Numbered from the stretch's first letter, positions 41,619 to 52,460 are shown. The stretch: DNA of 64,000 nt from Euglena gracilis (GCA_039621445.1 CP154956.1:46667291-46731290); one strand, 5' to 3'. Translations and numbers: made by a program. The notes: generated by a model from the sequence alone, not told the origin.

Positions 41619-42675
41619 TCAGATAGCAGGAATGGATAGGGTGGGCAGCCGCAGAGCCCGGTCCGTGACCAGATCGCGCAGTGCCCTCTGAGCTCTCTCC
41701 GAGGCACCCCCGCGGGTGTCTGCACGGAGGCAGAAGCGGGTGAAAGCGAAGAACCAGAAGAGCGATTCCCAGGTGGCCCGAGACAGAAGATGGCGAACCA
41801 GTTCCGCGAAGCAATGCCCCAGGGCGGTCCTGGCCCCTCTGGGGGTGTGCCGCAACAGGGGGCAATGCAATCGGAAGAGGGTCTCAATGTTGGGCACGGT
41901 GGGCGGGCTGGCGGAGTCCAAGGTTGTTTCCAGCGGTTGTGCCGCCACTCGGGGTGGGGCGGGCGTCAGGATTGCAATTTCGTGGGGTGCCCGCGGTTTC
42001 CGGGCCGGAGGTGCCGTCCCCCATGGCTCGAGCGCGACGGGCCACACGCTCGTCCCGGTTGATGAGGGCACACGAGCTTCCACCGCAGAGACCGTTGAGC
42101 GGTGACAACCGGCAGCAATGCGGGCAAAACCAAACGCGTAGGTCCCAGATGTAGTCTCCACATAGCAAGCTCAGATGTGCGTTGTGTATGCTGTTGAAAC
42201 GTGTGAGCAATGTTCCCCGGCTCTCGTGCGCCCGTAAGCAGATGGAGTAGGCGCAAACGTACCGCTCGCTCGGGTCGGTGCTGGCCGGGGGGCAGGATAC
42301 CGGGGTGAAGACCAGGCCAGCGGGTGGCAACCCTGTGAGGGCCGTGGCAGTGGCAACCATTGCCGGGTGGGGGCCTGGGGGGGGGGCCAGCTGACAGCCT
42401 GGCGGGAAAAAGGGGGCGGCGAACGCGGCTGGGCACTGACCTACTGCCTGGGCGACAGCGGCGGGACCCAGGGGGTCCCGAGACGAGTTGGCTGCCGATG
42501 CACTGGTTGCAGGGGAGGCTGACCCAGGGCAAAGGTTACACATGCCCGTCTGCGTCAAGAGGTTTGTGGTTGAGGGAGCTTCCACCGGGGGGTGGTTCCC
42601 TGATGGAAGTGGCGGCCCTGTGGTCGAACTCGACGCCGACCCCATGTTGACTAATGGGGGTTGATGTTGGAGCAA
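41619..42675 (-). pseudogene. L3 N-terminal region with zinc-finger-like motif
   Basis: The first frame (41884-42675) has MCNLCPG, then YVCAYSICLRAHESRGTLLT followed by RFNSIHNAHL (Cys-x4-Cys-x12-14-His-x4-His spacing), then FCPHCCRLSPLNGLC. N-terminal fingers of this kind bind target DNA in R2-type LINEs. After a frameshift near 41990 the second frame (41619-42161) reads PNIETLFRLHCPLLRHTPRG, then WESLFWFFAFTRFCLRADTR. L1 and L2 lack this whole part. Confidence 0.55.
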
Positions 42676-42774
42676 CAGTTTCCCGGCGACCGCCAGTGCC
42701 GCGGGGCTCGCGGTATATCCAGAGGGGAGCCCACCGAGGACCCCTTGGCTGTGCCAAGCATAGCCAAGAAAATT

Positions 42775-44450
42775 TTTTTTGTGAAAAAATCGCGACTTTT
42801 TTGAGGCCCCAAAATGACCAAAATGACTATTTTTGGATATAAAATGGCAAATTTATGGGCCGCGCGCTCTGCGCGCGGCCTGCGCGCGGCCAAAAAAGCA
42901 CTTTTTTGGTCAAAAATGGCCCAAAAATGGCAAAAAATGACCACTTTTTGGACCCGAAAATCACCTATTTTAGGTTGCGCGCCGCCCGCGCGGCCGCCCT
43001 CGGATCCCGTCCCCCCCCCGCGCGCGGCCGCCCGCGCGGCCGCTCGCCCCCCCCCCCCCAGCCCCCGCCCCCCCCGCTGTGCCTGGCCTCCAAGGCAAAG
43101 CTGAAACATGAAAGGAACCAAAGGTACCAATAACTTTTGTAGCAAATCACCATGAACTTCTGCAGCGTCTCCTCAAACTCAAGTTGTTCATTCAGTTTTC
43201 TTTCGAATTACTTAACTTTCAAAAGCAAAACACCTTGACCTTGAAACTTGTAACTTGAAGTGTGGCAACTTGTTCTTAAAACTTGAACCCACCATGGGCC
43301 TTTGCGTGTTGGCTGTATGAAAGAATGAAGCGAATTTCTGTGATAAAAATGCATCCCCATGCGTAGCCCTCCAGTGACATATTAGGCATGTGCATTTTCG
43401 CGAATCGCGAAGTGTTTAAAACTATGCCCCGAAAAATATCAGTGTTTTAATCAAAAGGGCGAATGTTTCTGTTTTAAACACTTTATATTCAAAGCCTGAA
43501 CCCACCTCTACCTCTTCCTCTATGCCATAAAATGTCATAAACTGGCACCAATAAGGGCCACAAAAGGCTCCAACAGCCTCAAATTTGGCAAATTAGCATC
43601 TCAATGCATCTTATTTGGGTTAGGAATCAGAAAAAAATATCCGGACAGGTGGTTTCAAAAATTGTCATAAGAGATGTGTGCCAAGAATGCACAATTCCTG
43701 TTTCTTCCCAAACAATTATGCCTTCGTTCGGCAAAAATTTTCTTTGATACGCTACTTTCCTTAAAATTTTGACGCTGAGGCGACATAGAGGGATAGTAGA
43801 GGTAGAGGTGACCTCTACCTCTACCTCTACCATCCCTCTGGAGCTGAGGTATCTGGCTAGCCGCGGCTAGCCACGGCTGGCTCGCTTACAAAAAAAAAGG
43901 AGGAGGTCTGACCAGCCACACCCAGCCACGGCTGGCTGGGGGGATTTATAGGAGGAGGAGGTCTGGCTGGATTCAGTGTTGAGTATCTGAAAGAGGAGGA
44001 GGAGGTCTTGCTGCCCGCGACGGGAAATTAGCTGTCACCCTTTTCGCGTGAACCTTTTGATCTTACGTTTCCCCAGCCATGGACACAGAAGTGTTGGCGG
44101 AGGTTGCTGGTAATCCGTTACCCTCATGCCCAGAAATGTGACAGGACTTGCGAATGACGCTCCTACAAGAAGGCCTGCGGCAGCTCCCCTCCAAAGGCAG
44201 CTGGCTCACAAAGGCTGCCCGTTCTGACAGACACAAGATACCCAATTCCTTGACCCAAAAGACTTTACTGAGGGAGGTTCACGAGATGCTTTTCTCTTGC
44301 GTGTACCTTCCTCTGACCGGATGATGCCACTGCTGCACTGGTGAAGCGATATGACGGAAATGTTGCTCTACGGCGAAGAAAATCTAGTTTGTTTTTGCGA
44401 GTTGGTGCAATGTGAAATTGCTTTGCAATAGGTGTCTCCCCCTCGCACAC
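42775..44450 (-). repeat. Repeat module, copy 4 of 4
   Basis: It follows integrase copy C2 just as copy 1 follows C1, and ends at the 5' end of L3. Blocks as in copy 1, including the TGGCTAGCC palindrome near 43856-43876, the GAGGTA palindrome near 43795-43835 and the GC-rich tail at 42970-43080. The small antisense ORF is broken by TGA (near 44139), as in copy 1. Confidence 0.7.
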
Positions 44451-44663
44451 GGGCAGGTCAGGTTTGCGACAAACGACGCCGTTTTATCAATGGGCTGCCT
44501 ACTGAAATTCAGCATACTCAGCAGAGACTTTGGGTCTGGATTGGGGTCAAAGATCGGAAAAACCTTGAAGGTACCCACCTCAGGCTTCCATGGGCTCCTA
44601 ATGGGTTCGGAGCCTCGTGCGGAAAAGCCAGGCAGGCACTCAAAGTAGAAGAGTTTGGTTTGC

Positions 44664-46199
44664 TCATTCATCAGAGAAGCAAAACAGGGTCGCCATGCGG
44701 ACAGGAATTCGGGAGGCAAGGTCTTGAGCGTTTTTCGGCGGGAAATTCAAATTCTTGGACTCGCAATAATCCACAAAAGCTTTGGTAAGACAACCATCAT
44801 TGTGGATTGACGCTTTGATTGGCGCCCAAGTTGCGTCTCGGAGACCATAGCCTTTCCATACAGTCAGGAACCTCCAACCTTGTTTGTATTTGTGGGTCTG
44901 GACGGATTCAACTTCAAAGAATCCATCTTCTTCAGTGTTGGGTTCCTCAGGTGGGGCTTCAGGTTGATTTGCCTCATCCCGAAGAGAGATTTCTGCTTCG
45001 TCTTCATTGTCGCTCAGTTCTTCAGGCTGATTTGGAAAATGCTTCAGGAACTCGAAAGCGACTTCAACTTCACCTCCCGGTTTCGGGGACGCTCTCAGCA
45101 AAACAGCGGAGTGCTTGACTTGGATGATTCGGAAAGGTCCAAACCACTGAGATCCCATCTTTGCAGTTGGCCATTGGGGAAACCGGTTGCGATGGACCAG
45201 GACATAATCATTGACTTGATAGACAGCGGTGGACCTTTCACGGTTGTTTCTCTGAAGTGCCTTTTCTCTGAGACCTTTCAGCCGCTGGACAGCGAACTTT
45301 TGAAGAGAATTTTGGTTGGTGATCCAGGATTGGACATTCGGGTTGGCATCAGGCTCAGGGACAAGGTCAGGTTTCCAGGCGGGTCGGCCGAAGAAAAGTT
45401 CAGCAGGGCACAGTTGGGTTGATGAGTGAAGTTGGTTGTTCATCATCCAGGTGCACAGGGGAACAAGGCGAATGCAATCCTTGGATTTTTGGCTTGCCAT
45501 CAAACACCGCATGTTTTGTACGACTCTCCGATTCATCCTTTCGCACAAACCATTGTTCTCAGGCCTTCGGGGGGTTGAGAAATTGACTTTCACCTTCATT
45601 GCCTTCCGGGCGGATTGCCAAAATCCTCTTTCTGAAACGAAACGCACATCGTTGTCACTGAAGATTTCTTTGGGGCGACCGAGCTTCTGAATCCACTCTC
45701 TGAACACAAGTTCCAGAACACCTTCAGCATCGATCCGTTTGCGGCAGGGGATGAACTGGGCAAAGCGGGACAAACCACAAATAATTGTCAAAATATAGTC
45801 AACGTGTAAATTGCTTTTCAGGAACCGGTTTGTCCTGTCGATTCCAGGATGTCCATTGATCGTGTGGCACCAGACAATTGTGTCGTGCAATTTTCCTTTT
45901 GGCAGAACAAGCTTCTTTTCATTCCACAATTTGTTCTCGTCGCGGTAAAACATGGTTCCGTCAATCAGGGTTGCACTGTGAGGTTGGATTCTCCCCCAAA
46001 CTTGTGCATACTCCTCTTGATAGTCCTGGGCACAAAGGTCCTTCATTTGTTCCAAAGCCTCCATTCTGAGATCAAGCTGGATGTCCATTCTTTGGAAAGC
46101 TTGGCGGGCAAGGTCCTCACTGTCAGCTGAGAAAAGTTCACAAAAGTTGTCACGGGAGAGCATATGTGGGCGGCGGGAGGCGGCCTGGCGCCTGCGCAC
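44664..46199 (-). pseudogene. Ty3-like integrase with chromodomain, copy C2 (internal deletion)
   Basis: A single 511-codon frame, inverted copy of C1. It keeps the second and third DDE residues (FSDNDVRFVSERG, GLCERMNRRV), the linker across the point where C1 is broken, and the chromodomain (EVESVQTHKYKQGWRF, VWKGYGLRDATWAPI; the usual WEP is WAP here). It lacks the equivalent of C1 positions 3865-4047, an in-frame 183-bp deletion that removes the zinc-binding Cys region and the first catalytic Asp. It therefore cannot be an active integrase even though its frame is open. Confidence 0.87.
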
Positions 46200-46811
46200 C
46201 GGAACTAGCGAATTTCCTGCCCCATTCCGCTACTTTTTTTACCTGTGTACTTTTCCCCCCCAGGTTCTCTCTTTCCGAATGTTTCATCCAAGAAATTGTG
46301 CATGCTGAAGGAAGGAATTTCAAAATATCAATCTTATTTCAAGAAAACAGTTGTCCAAGAAAAGTCAAGCCGGAAGGTCAATCAAAAATCAAATTCGAAA
46401 AAGGGAAGAGCAAGCGGCGCTGGGAAGCAAGGTGAAGGTGTTCTTCTGCCCCCCCCTCCCCGCTGCCCTTTTTTTTAAGTCCGAACCAGGCTTTTCCTCC
46501 CCCCCCCTACTGCTTTAGAGGCACCCCCAAGGAGTTGGCCAAAAATACCGTCCCCCCCCAATTTTTGATTTATTTGGCTGCCGGAACCCAGGTTCTGGCT
46601 GAATTCAGGGACCGAAAGACACAAAAAAACGGAATTTTTGGGGCGCGTGTGCCTAATATTACCGGAGCGAGGGTGACTGTTTTCCCCCACTCGGCCTGCC
46701 GGGGAGCCCATTCCGCGCACGGTCACCGAACCGGCGAGAGGGGAAAACTGGTAGCAGAGGCTTGTTTGTTCTACGTTTTCCATTGAAGGCCATTTTCTGG
46801 AGCGCCTTCTT
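46200..46811. other. Leader between integrase C2 and Gag-B
   Basis: Inverted copy of 2853-3462; C-runs near 46449-46510 correspond to the G-runs there. No gene seen. Confidence 0.4.
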
Positions 46812-48179
46812 TTGGAAATGCAAAGCGTGCACACCTCCCCAGAATTTTCCACACACGAAGAGGCTACGGCCCACCGGGACACGGACAAGGTGCCAACCCT
46901 TGCGGCGGACTCTGAAGTGGTAGCCCCCACCGCAAGTCTTCCCGATAGTCCTCGGGAAGTGCAAGCAAACACCCCGAAAAAGAACCCCCGATCCCCAGCC
47001 CCATCCCCATTCCCATCCCCACAATCCGCTTTTCCCGCACTCCCAGCCCCACCCCAACTCCCCCTCATCCCCCTCCAATCCGAGTCCCTAGTCGATAGCC
47101 GTCGAGACTCGTCCCAAGTCCCCCTCCTGTTCCCGAAATCAGCCCAGCCCCAGAGCTGGGACCCGACCCCCTGGCTACCACCCGGGGCGCCACCCCCTCA
47201 GCTTTTCCCCGGGACCGCACCCTTCCCCCAGCTCATCCCTTCCCTGCCCTTCCTGTTTCCGTTCCCGTCCGAGGTGCCCCACCTGTGGGGCGTCCCGGAG
47301 CTGCAGAGTGAACGGGCCTTCGCAGGCCTTCCGGGGCCCGAGCCCAGCCCCGGGCCACCAAAAAGCCCTGATGAGGGCATGCGGGCCATCACATATCTCC
47401 CCGTCCACGAGTGGGGCCCCGGCGAGTCCGAGGGCCGAGGCGGGACTCTCGCCCCCGTGGCTGGCTTCATCCCCTCTGTGCACCCGTCGTTCCAGTCTGC
47501 TCTGCCACTCGTGCCGGTGGCAGTGCCCTCGCCGTCGCAGATGGCGTCCTCGTCCAGCCAAGCCATCACCGCACCGGTGGGAGTGCTGCCTCCCTACGGG
47601 TTCCCCAGCGAACACGCGAGCACCACCGCCGTGCACGCGCACTTCCGCACCCCACCAACATCGGTCCGGCCGCACAAGGTGCCGCGGCTGGGATTCTCCG
47701 ATGACGAAGGAGATGACGAGGGTGAAGGCGAAGGTGAAGGTGATCAACAACGCCGGGGAGAAGGACCTCGAGATGACGACGAGGAGTGGCTGGCGGCCGG
47801 GGACCAGAGCGAGATGTACGACACCGAGGAGAAGCCGGACGACGTCGTGCAGGGCCCCCCCGAGTGGGAGGCGGCATACGCTGCGTTGCAGACGCGGATG
47901 GACCGCCTCTGCAACACCGTCGACTTCATCGGCTCCAAGGCGAAGGAGATGTGGGACAGCTGGGCGGCCGTGCCAATGGCCGCGGCCATGAAGGACAAGG
48001 TCGACGAGCAAGGAGTGGCGGTACAAGAGCTGAAGAAAAGGATGGAGGCCCAAGAAGGGGCCCACGTGGACCTGATGAAGAACGTGGTGAAGGTAAAGAC
48101 GACATCTTCAGACAACATCAAGGAATATCACAACTCCACAAGCTCATGCCCATGGTGGCCACGGCGGAGGAGCGGATGA
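46812..48179 (+). CDS. Element B Gag, N-terminal region
   Basis: A 455-residue frame. About 170 residues of Pro-rich low complexity are followed by a segment with an acidic run (DDEGDDEGEGEGEGDQ) and a helical, coiled-coil-like part (YAALQTRMDRLCNTVDFIGS, DEQGVAVQELKKRMEAQEG). The frame then drifts; the next Gag frame starts at 48332 after a shift near 48120. The role is inferred from position only. The first 530 bp are duplicated at 2322-2852. It contains CTTCCCGA-TAGTCC-TCGGGAAG at 46938-46959. Confidence 0.55.
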   Translation: MEMQSVHTSPEFSTHEEATAHRDTDKVPTLAADSEVVAPTASLPDSPREVQANTPKKNPRSPAPSPFPSPQSAFPALPAPPQLPLIPLQSESLVDSRRDSSQVPLLFPKSAQPQSWDPTPWLPPGAPPPQLFPGTAPFPQLIPSLPFLFPFPSEVPHLWGVPELQSERAFAGLPGPEPSPGPPKSPDEGMRAITYLPVHEWGPGESEGRGGTLAPVAGFIPSVHPSFQSALPLVPVAVPSPSQMASSSSQAITAPVGVLPPYGFPSEHASTTAVHAHFRTPPTSVRPHKVPRLGFSDDEGDDEGEGEGEGDQQRRGEGPRDDDEEWLAAGDQSEMYDTEEKPDDVVQGPPEWEAAYAALQTRMDRLCNTVDFIGSKAKEMWDSWAAVPMAAAMKDKVDEQGVAVQELKKRMEAQEGAHVDLMKNVVKVKTTSSDNIKEYHNSTSSCPWWPRRRSG

Positions 48180-48331
48180 CAAGAGTGAAGAAGTACACCC
48201 ACGACGCGCTCGGAGACTTCGGTGAAGATCTCCGAAGGATCCGGGCGAAGGTGAAGGAGGCGGAAGACAACGCCGCGGCCGCGGTGATGGCGGTGTAGAG
48301 CGGCGTACCGACGAGTGGACTCACCGAGCTG

Positions 48332-50572
48332 GTGGAGGTGGCCCACCTCAAGACCGCGGCGCAGGAGCTGCTGCAGGAGAAGGAGCGGCAGCGGGCCGAG
48401 AACGTGCAGCTGCAGGGGAAACTCAACGCCATCGAGGTGCAGATGGCCGCCTTCACCGCCAGGGTGCAGGCGACTGCCGTGGTGCAGGGCAAGGCGGTGG
48501 AGGTGGCGCCGCGCCTGGTGGAGCAGTTGCAGTACCTGCAGGCCGAGAACGCCTGGACGAACGAGCAGGACAAGTTCCTGGTGGCGCAGGTGTCGACCCT
48601 CACCAACAAGGTGGAGGCAGCCGTGGCCAAGGAGCCAAAGGCCGCAGGGCTGCCGCCGCTGATCGTGGGGAGGATCCAGAAGGTGGAGACGGAGATCCAG
48701 AAGGTGGGAGCTCAAGCCCAAGGGCTGACCGTGGCCGTGCAACGGCTCGCCGCGGACAGCCCCGGTGACAAGATCCGGGTGGTGGAGACCGAAGTGCATA
48801 AGATGAACGTCCAGACGCAAGCCGTGGTGACGGCCGTGCAGCGGCTGGACCAGATCGTCTCGAAGGTGATCGTATCCTCCCAAGCCAAGGCGGTGCCGGC
48901 CATGCCCGGCAATGCTCCGCCACCCCCGGCCGAGCAGCATCCGGAGCCGGTGGCCCGGAATCAACCGCTGTCAGAGGTGAGGACGGTCCAGATGGAGAAG
49001 CCCATGCAGGAGGAGTCCGTTGTGCAGGAGAAGCCGTCGTCCACCCTCCGACCAGCTCTCCGGCTGGTCCGGAAGCAGGCCGCGGCGGGAGGGGGCGGCG
49101 TGCCGCTCCTCTCCATCGCGCGCCTGACCACCCCGTCCGCCGTCCCCGTCGCCAGCGCGTCCACGGTGCGAGAGGTCCGCATCGCCCCGGTGCAGGCCCA
49201 GCCAGCTGCTCTGCACTTCCTCCCGGCGCCGCTGGTGGACTGCGTCATCGGCCTCCACCCGGGCTGGTTCTCTGGGCATCCGGAGGACTGGCCGCAGTGG
49301 CGGAGGCGATGGCTCCTGTTCCTTCGGGAACTTGAGCAGGCGTGGCCGTCCATCACGTCAGCTCAGCGCCTCGCCATGTTCCGCGCGGCTCTGGACGAGG
49401 CCACGGTGCTGATGCTGGACGAGGAGATCGAGACCAAGGGGGAGGTGGAGTATGCAGTGCTGTTCGCGGAGGTGGACCTGGCGAAAGGCGGCGAGGACAA
49501 GGAGGTCCTGCGGCGGCGAATGAGGAAGCTGAAGCTGGTGACGAGCGGGAAGCTGACCGAGAAGTCCTGGAGGGAGTACTACGCGCAGATGGCGTCCATG
49601 GCGAGGCAGGTGGGCATGGAGGAGGAGGAGCTGGGGAAGCTCCTCGTGCAGGCCATGCCCCTCCACCCCTGGCGCCGGAAGGTGGCGCAGGAGGAGGACA
49701 AGCGGGTGGACCACCGGTCCATCGTGCTGGAGGGGCTGCCTATGGACACGACGGTGGAGGAGGTGAAGGAGATGATCAAGCAAGAGACCAGGGTGGCTCC
49801 CGCTTCGGTGCGGAAGGCGGGGCGCCGCTTCGTGGTGGTGCCGGTGGGCGACGAGCACCGCACCCTGGTGAAGGCCGTGTACGACCGCCAGCGGCTCGAG
49901 GGCGGCAGCACCGTCACGGTGACGGCCGACTCGTGCGATCTACCGGCGAAGGACATCCACAACCTCATGGTGAGATGGCCGCGGATGGAGGCGAAGATGG
50001 CCCCCGAGAAGGAGAAGGAGATCACGGAGAAGCGGCCGGTACCACGGTGGCAGCGGGACGTGGAGGTCGACGACACCACCGAGGAGCCGTACATCCAGGA
50101 GGTGGAGAAGACGAACGTGCCACCGAAGAAGGAGAAGCAAGCACAGCAACCACGCCGGCCAACGCCGCCGGTGCCCGCGCCCCAGGCAAAACACAAGGCC
50201 AAGGGGGACGTGGGCACCCAGAGCAGTGGTCATCGAGCCCATGGACGAGTGAAGAAGGAAAAGGAAATGGTGGATACCAAGCCGAGCAGTGGCCATCGAG
50301 TGCATGGCAAGGAAATGAAGGAAAAGGAAAAGGTGGTGGGCACCAAGCCGAGCAATGGACATCGAATGCCCCAAGACAAGACGAAGGCAAAGGAAAAGGC
50401 AAGGCGAAGGGTGGAGCCAAAGGAGATCAAGGAAAAGGAAAGTCCAAGGGCAAAGGCAAGGACGGCAAGAGCAACGTCTCGGCCGTCCAGGAGCAGTATC
50501 ATGAGTGACGGGGCCGCCCAGGCCCCAGGGATGGGTGTCTGGGCCGGCCGTCAAATCCCAACGCCAGCGTGA
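48332..50572 (+). CDS. Element B Gag: coiled coil, capsid-like region, RRM-like region, basic tail
   Basis: A 746-residue frame. It starts with a long coiled coil (LKTAAQELLQEKERQRAENV and onward), a Gln/Val-rich helical part, then a capsid-like segment GWFSGHPEDWPQWRRRWLLF and SAQRLAMFRAALDEATVLML, similar in layout to retrotransposon Gag domains. Further on, HRSIVLEGLPMDTTVEEVKE and RKAGRRFVVVPVGDEHRTLV suggest an RRM-like fold. The tail is basic and repetitive. In the overlapping frame 49342-50508 the same tail reads EGKGKGKAKGGAKGDQGKGK, which resembles Gag tails of protist elements better, so a frameshift before about 50200 is likely. This protein would form the particle and package RNA. 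Confidence 0.6.
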   Translation: MEVAHLKTAAQELLQEKERQRAENVQLQGKLNAIEVQMAAFTARVQATAVVQGKAVEVAPRLVEQLQYLQAENAWTNEQDKFLVAQVSTLTNKVEAAVAKEPKAAGLPPLIVGRIQKVETEIQKVGAQAQGLTVAVQRLAADSPGDKIRVVETEVHKMNVQTQAVVTAVQRLDQIVSKVIVSSQAKAVPAMPGNAPPPPAEQHPEPVARNQPLSEVRTVQMEKPMQEESVVQEKPSSTLRPALRLVRKQAAAGGGGVPLLSIARLTTPSAVPVASASTVREVRIAPVQAQPAALHFLPAPLVDCVIGLHPGWFSGHPEDWPQWRRRWLLFLRELEQAWPSITSAQRLAMFRAALDEATVLMLDEEIETKGEVEYAVLFAEVDLAKGGEDKEVLRRRMRKLKLVTSGKLTEKSWREYYAQMASMARQVGMEEEELGKLLVQAMPLHPWRRKVAQEEDKRVDHRSIVLEGLPMDTTVEEVKEMIKQETRVAPASVRKAGRRFVVVPVGDEHRTLVKAVYDRQRLEGGSTVTVTADSCDLPAKDIHNLMVRWPRMEAKMAPEKEKEITEKRPVPRWQRDVEVDDTTEEPYIQEVEKTNVPPKKEKQAQQPRRPTPPVPAPQAKHKAKGDVGTQSSGHRAHGRVKKEKEMVDTKPSSGHRVHGKEMKEKEKVVGTKPSNGHRMPQDKTKAKEKARRRVEPKEIKEKESPRAKARTARATSRPSRSSIMSDGAAQAPGMGVWAGRQIPTPA
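50210..50370 (+). repeat. Short tandem repeat in the Gag tail
   Basis: About three units of 60 bp, each with GAGCAGTGG or GAGCAATGG followed by a GGAAAAGG-rich part. In the KGKG frame each unit encodes EQW(P/S/T)S followed by a Gly/Lys run. Confidence 0.6.
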
Positions 50573-52376
50573 GCGTGCGGGCAAAAACCCAAGAGCCCCG
50601 CACGCCCCCCAGACCCAGCAAGCCCCAAATCTCCCAAGGAGGGGAGAGACCGTGCCCGGAAGCACACGGTCAAGGCGGGGACCATCAGATTTCGACAAAC
50701 AACTACTGGTCCGTGCTACAGAAGAAGTCCCGCCGTTCCGAGCAACCGTCTGCGGCGCGACCGGTCTCGTCTGCGCAGTCCTCGCCCCCCGCCAAGCCAG
50801 CAGCGTCCGTGTCATCGTCTACGCGGCATCGAGCCACCTCGACGACCCCAGCCCGGCAGCAGCAGCAGCGAGCACCGCGCCAGCCCGCGTCAAGCCGGAC
50901 GACGCTGCCCCCGCCATCAGCAGCGCCGTCAGCGGCACCACGCTCCGCACCCGCAGCGACTGGCTCCCCGTTCCCCCCGCAAAGCGCACCGTCCTCCCAG
51001 GCGGCACCGAAGCCGGCCGCATCGTCACCGACAACCTCGACGCCGAAGCGGTGGCACTGGACCTGTTCTCCGGAACGGGTTCGGTGAAGCGGGCGATGGA
51101 GAAGCTCGGCTACTCCGTCGTCTCGGAGGACGCCGACCCGCGGTGGAAGGCGGACAAGACGGTGGACGTGCGGCGCTGGCGGTACTGGGAGGAGTTCTGG
51201 CCCGGCGACTTCGAGCTGGTCGCCGCCTCGCCGCCGTGCACCGAGTACTCCAGCGCGATGACGACCAGGAGGCAGCGGCTGCGGAAGGCCGACTTCTTGG
51301 TCCGCAAGACGAAGGAAATAATCGCTTACCTGCGGCCGTCCCCGTGGTGGCTGGAGAATCCCCACTATGGGAAACTCCGCCACCGCAAGGTCGTCGAGGA
51401 CATGCAGTACGTCGACGTGGACTACGGCATGTTCGAGGCGTGGGGCTATCGCAAGCCCACACGCTTCTGGATCGTGGACTCCATGGCCCCCATGCAGGAC
51501 GTCGTGTGCGACGGCCTGTGCGAGAACATCGTGGAGGAGCAAGGTGGACGACGACATCATCAACGGCAGCTGGGTGGGGCATCCCAGCAGCGAGGCACCC
51601 GAGAGCAGGCGTATCGCATCCCCGAAGCTGTCGTCCGATACCTGTGCGAGCGCACCCCACCAACCTGCCAAGCAGCCGTGCCGCCCAGCGCGATACCGCC
51701 GTCGCCGGCACCCGCACCTGCGTCCGCCACCGCACCGCCAAGCCGGACGGTGCTGCCCCCGCAAGCAGCGGCGCTGTCCCGAGCTCCGCGCCAACGACCG
51801 CCATCGTGCACCCGCCAAACATCGTGCACCCCTGCCGAGCCGCACGATCCACCCGCCGAGACCGTCACCACCGCCGCCGAGGAGCCCCACCCCCCGCGGA
51901 AGGTCCACAAGGTCACCGTCCGTCCGTGGCAGTACCGCCCCAGCCGGCCTTTCCAGGTGGGCCTCATGGAGAGGCGGGGCGGCAGCTACCAGCTGATGCT
52001 GGATGTGGTCATCCAGATCGACGGCCGGGAGGAGAAGGCGAAGGCCCTCATCGACACGGGGGCGCAGACGTCGCTGATCCGTCGGGACTTGTTCCCGAAC
52101 GGATGTTTCCGCCGCAGTGAGCTGCCACTGCTGATGCGGACCGTGAACGGCGACCTGCTGGCGGGCGGCAGCAACGAGGCGGACGTCCTCCTGGTGTTCA
52201 ACGCGAGGAACGAAGGAGAGAGGAGTGGAGGGGTGAAGAGGTGGCACAGCCAGATCACCGTCCATGACGGTGATATAGGGTGTGACCTGATTCTGGGTTT
52301 CCCCTGGCTGAAAGAGCACAGGCTGGATGTGCAACCCTGGCGGGATGCACTGCAGCTCCACGACGACCCCCGATAG
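50505..52376 (+). CDS. Element B: cytosine-5 DNA methyltransferase fused to retropepsin
   Basis: A 623-residue frame. Residues 183-193 read VALDLFSGTGS (motif I, AdoMet binding); SPPCTEYS at 242-249 has the catalytic Cys245 (motif IV); WLENP with E284-N285-P286 is motif VI; YGMFEAWGYRKPTRFW ending at 322 matches the conserved YRKPT segment of many phage and protist C5 methyltransferases. The enzyme would transfer a methyl group from AdoMet to cytosine in DNA. After a Pro/Ala-rich linker comes a retropepsin: ALIDTGAQTSLI with Asp517, and later LILGFPWL. The methyltransferase therefore lies between Gag and protease and is freed or kept with them on maturation. All signature residues are intact. 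The frame opens with GTG; an ATG in the previous frame overlaps, so it may be reached by frameshift. Confidence 0.88.
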   Translation: MTGPPRPQGWVSGPAVKSQRQRERAGKNPRAPHAPQTQQAPNLPRRGETVPGSTRSRRGPSDFDKQLLVRATEEVPPFRATVCGATGLVCAVLAPRQASSVRVIVYAASSHLDDPSPAAAAASTAPARVKPDDAAPAISSAVSGTTLRTRSDWLPVPPAKRTVLPGGTEAGRIVTDNLDAEAVALDLFSGTGSVKRAMEKLGYSVVSEDADPRWKADKTVDVRRWRYWEEFWPGDFELVAASPPCTEYSSAMTTRRQRLRKADFLVRKTKEIIAYLRPSPWWLENPHYGKLRHRKVVEDMQYVDVDYGMFEAWGYRKPTRFWIVDSMAPMQDVVCDGLCENIVEEQGGRRHHQRQLGGASQQRGTREQAYRIPEAVVRYLCERTPPTCQAAVPPSAIPPSPAPAPASATAPPSRTVLPPQAAALSRAPRQRPPSCTRQTSCTPAEPHDPPAETVTTAAEEPHPPRKVHKVTVRPWQYRPSRPFQVGLMERRGGSYQLMLDVVIQIDGREEKAKALIDTGAQTSLIRRDLFPNGCFRRSELPLLMRTVNGDLLAGGSNEADVLLVFNARNEGERSGGVKRWHSQITVHDGDIGCDLILGFPWLKEHRLDVQPWRDALQLHDDPR

Positions 52377-52460
52377 GTCATCGCCGGCACCAAAGCAAGC
52401 GAGATCGCAGCGCTAAGCACACGCACCCACGCGACCGTCCAAGCCCGCAGCCTGTCGCCG

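Larger units (their letters stand above)
39059..42675 (-). mobile_element. RLE-type LINE, copy L3 (longest copy)
   Basis: The only copy with the 5' region. Order on the minus strand: N-terminal part with a C2H2-like finger (frame 41884-42675), linker (41619-42161), entry to RT (41142-41588), RT and CCHC (39682-41361), endonuclease and C-terminus (39059-40300). At least four frameshifts separate these. It abuts module copy 4 at its 5' end, and its first 3' bases lead into region X. Confidence 0.85.

Noticed and set aside
50703-52361. 552-codon minus-strand ORF under the methyltransferase
   Set aside because: The + strand has all methyltransferase and protease motifs; the antisense frame is a GC-rich by-product.
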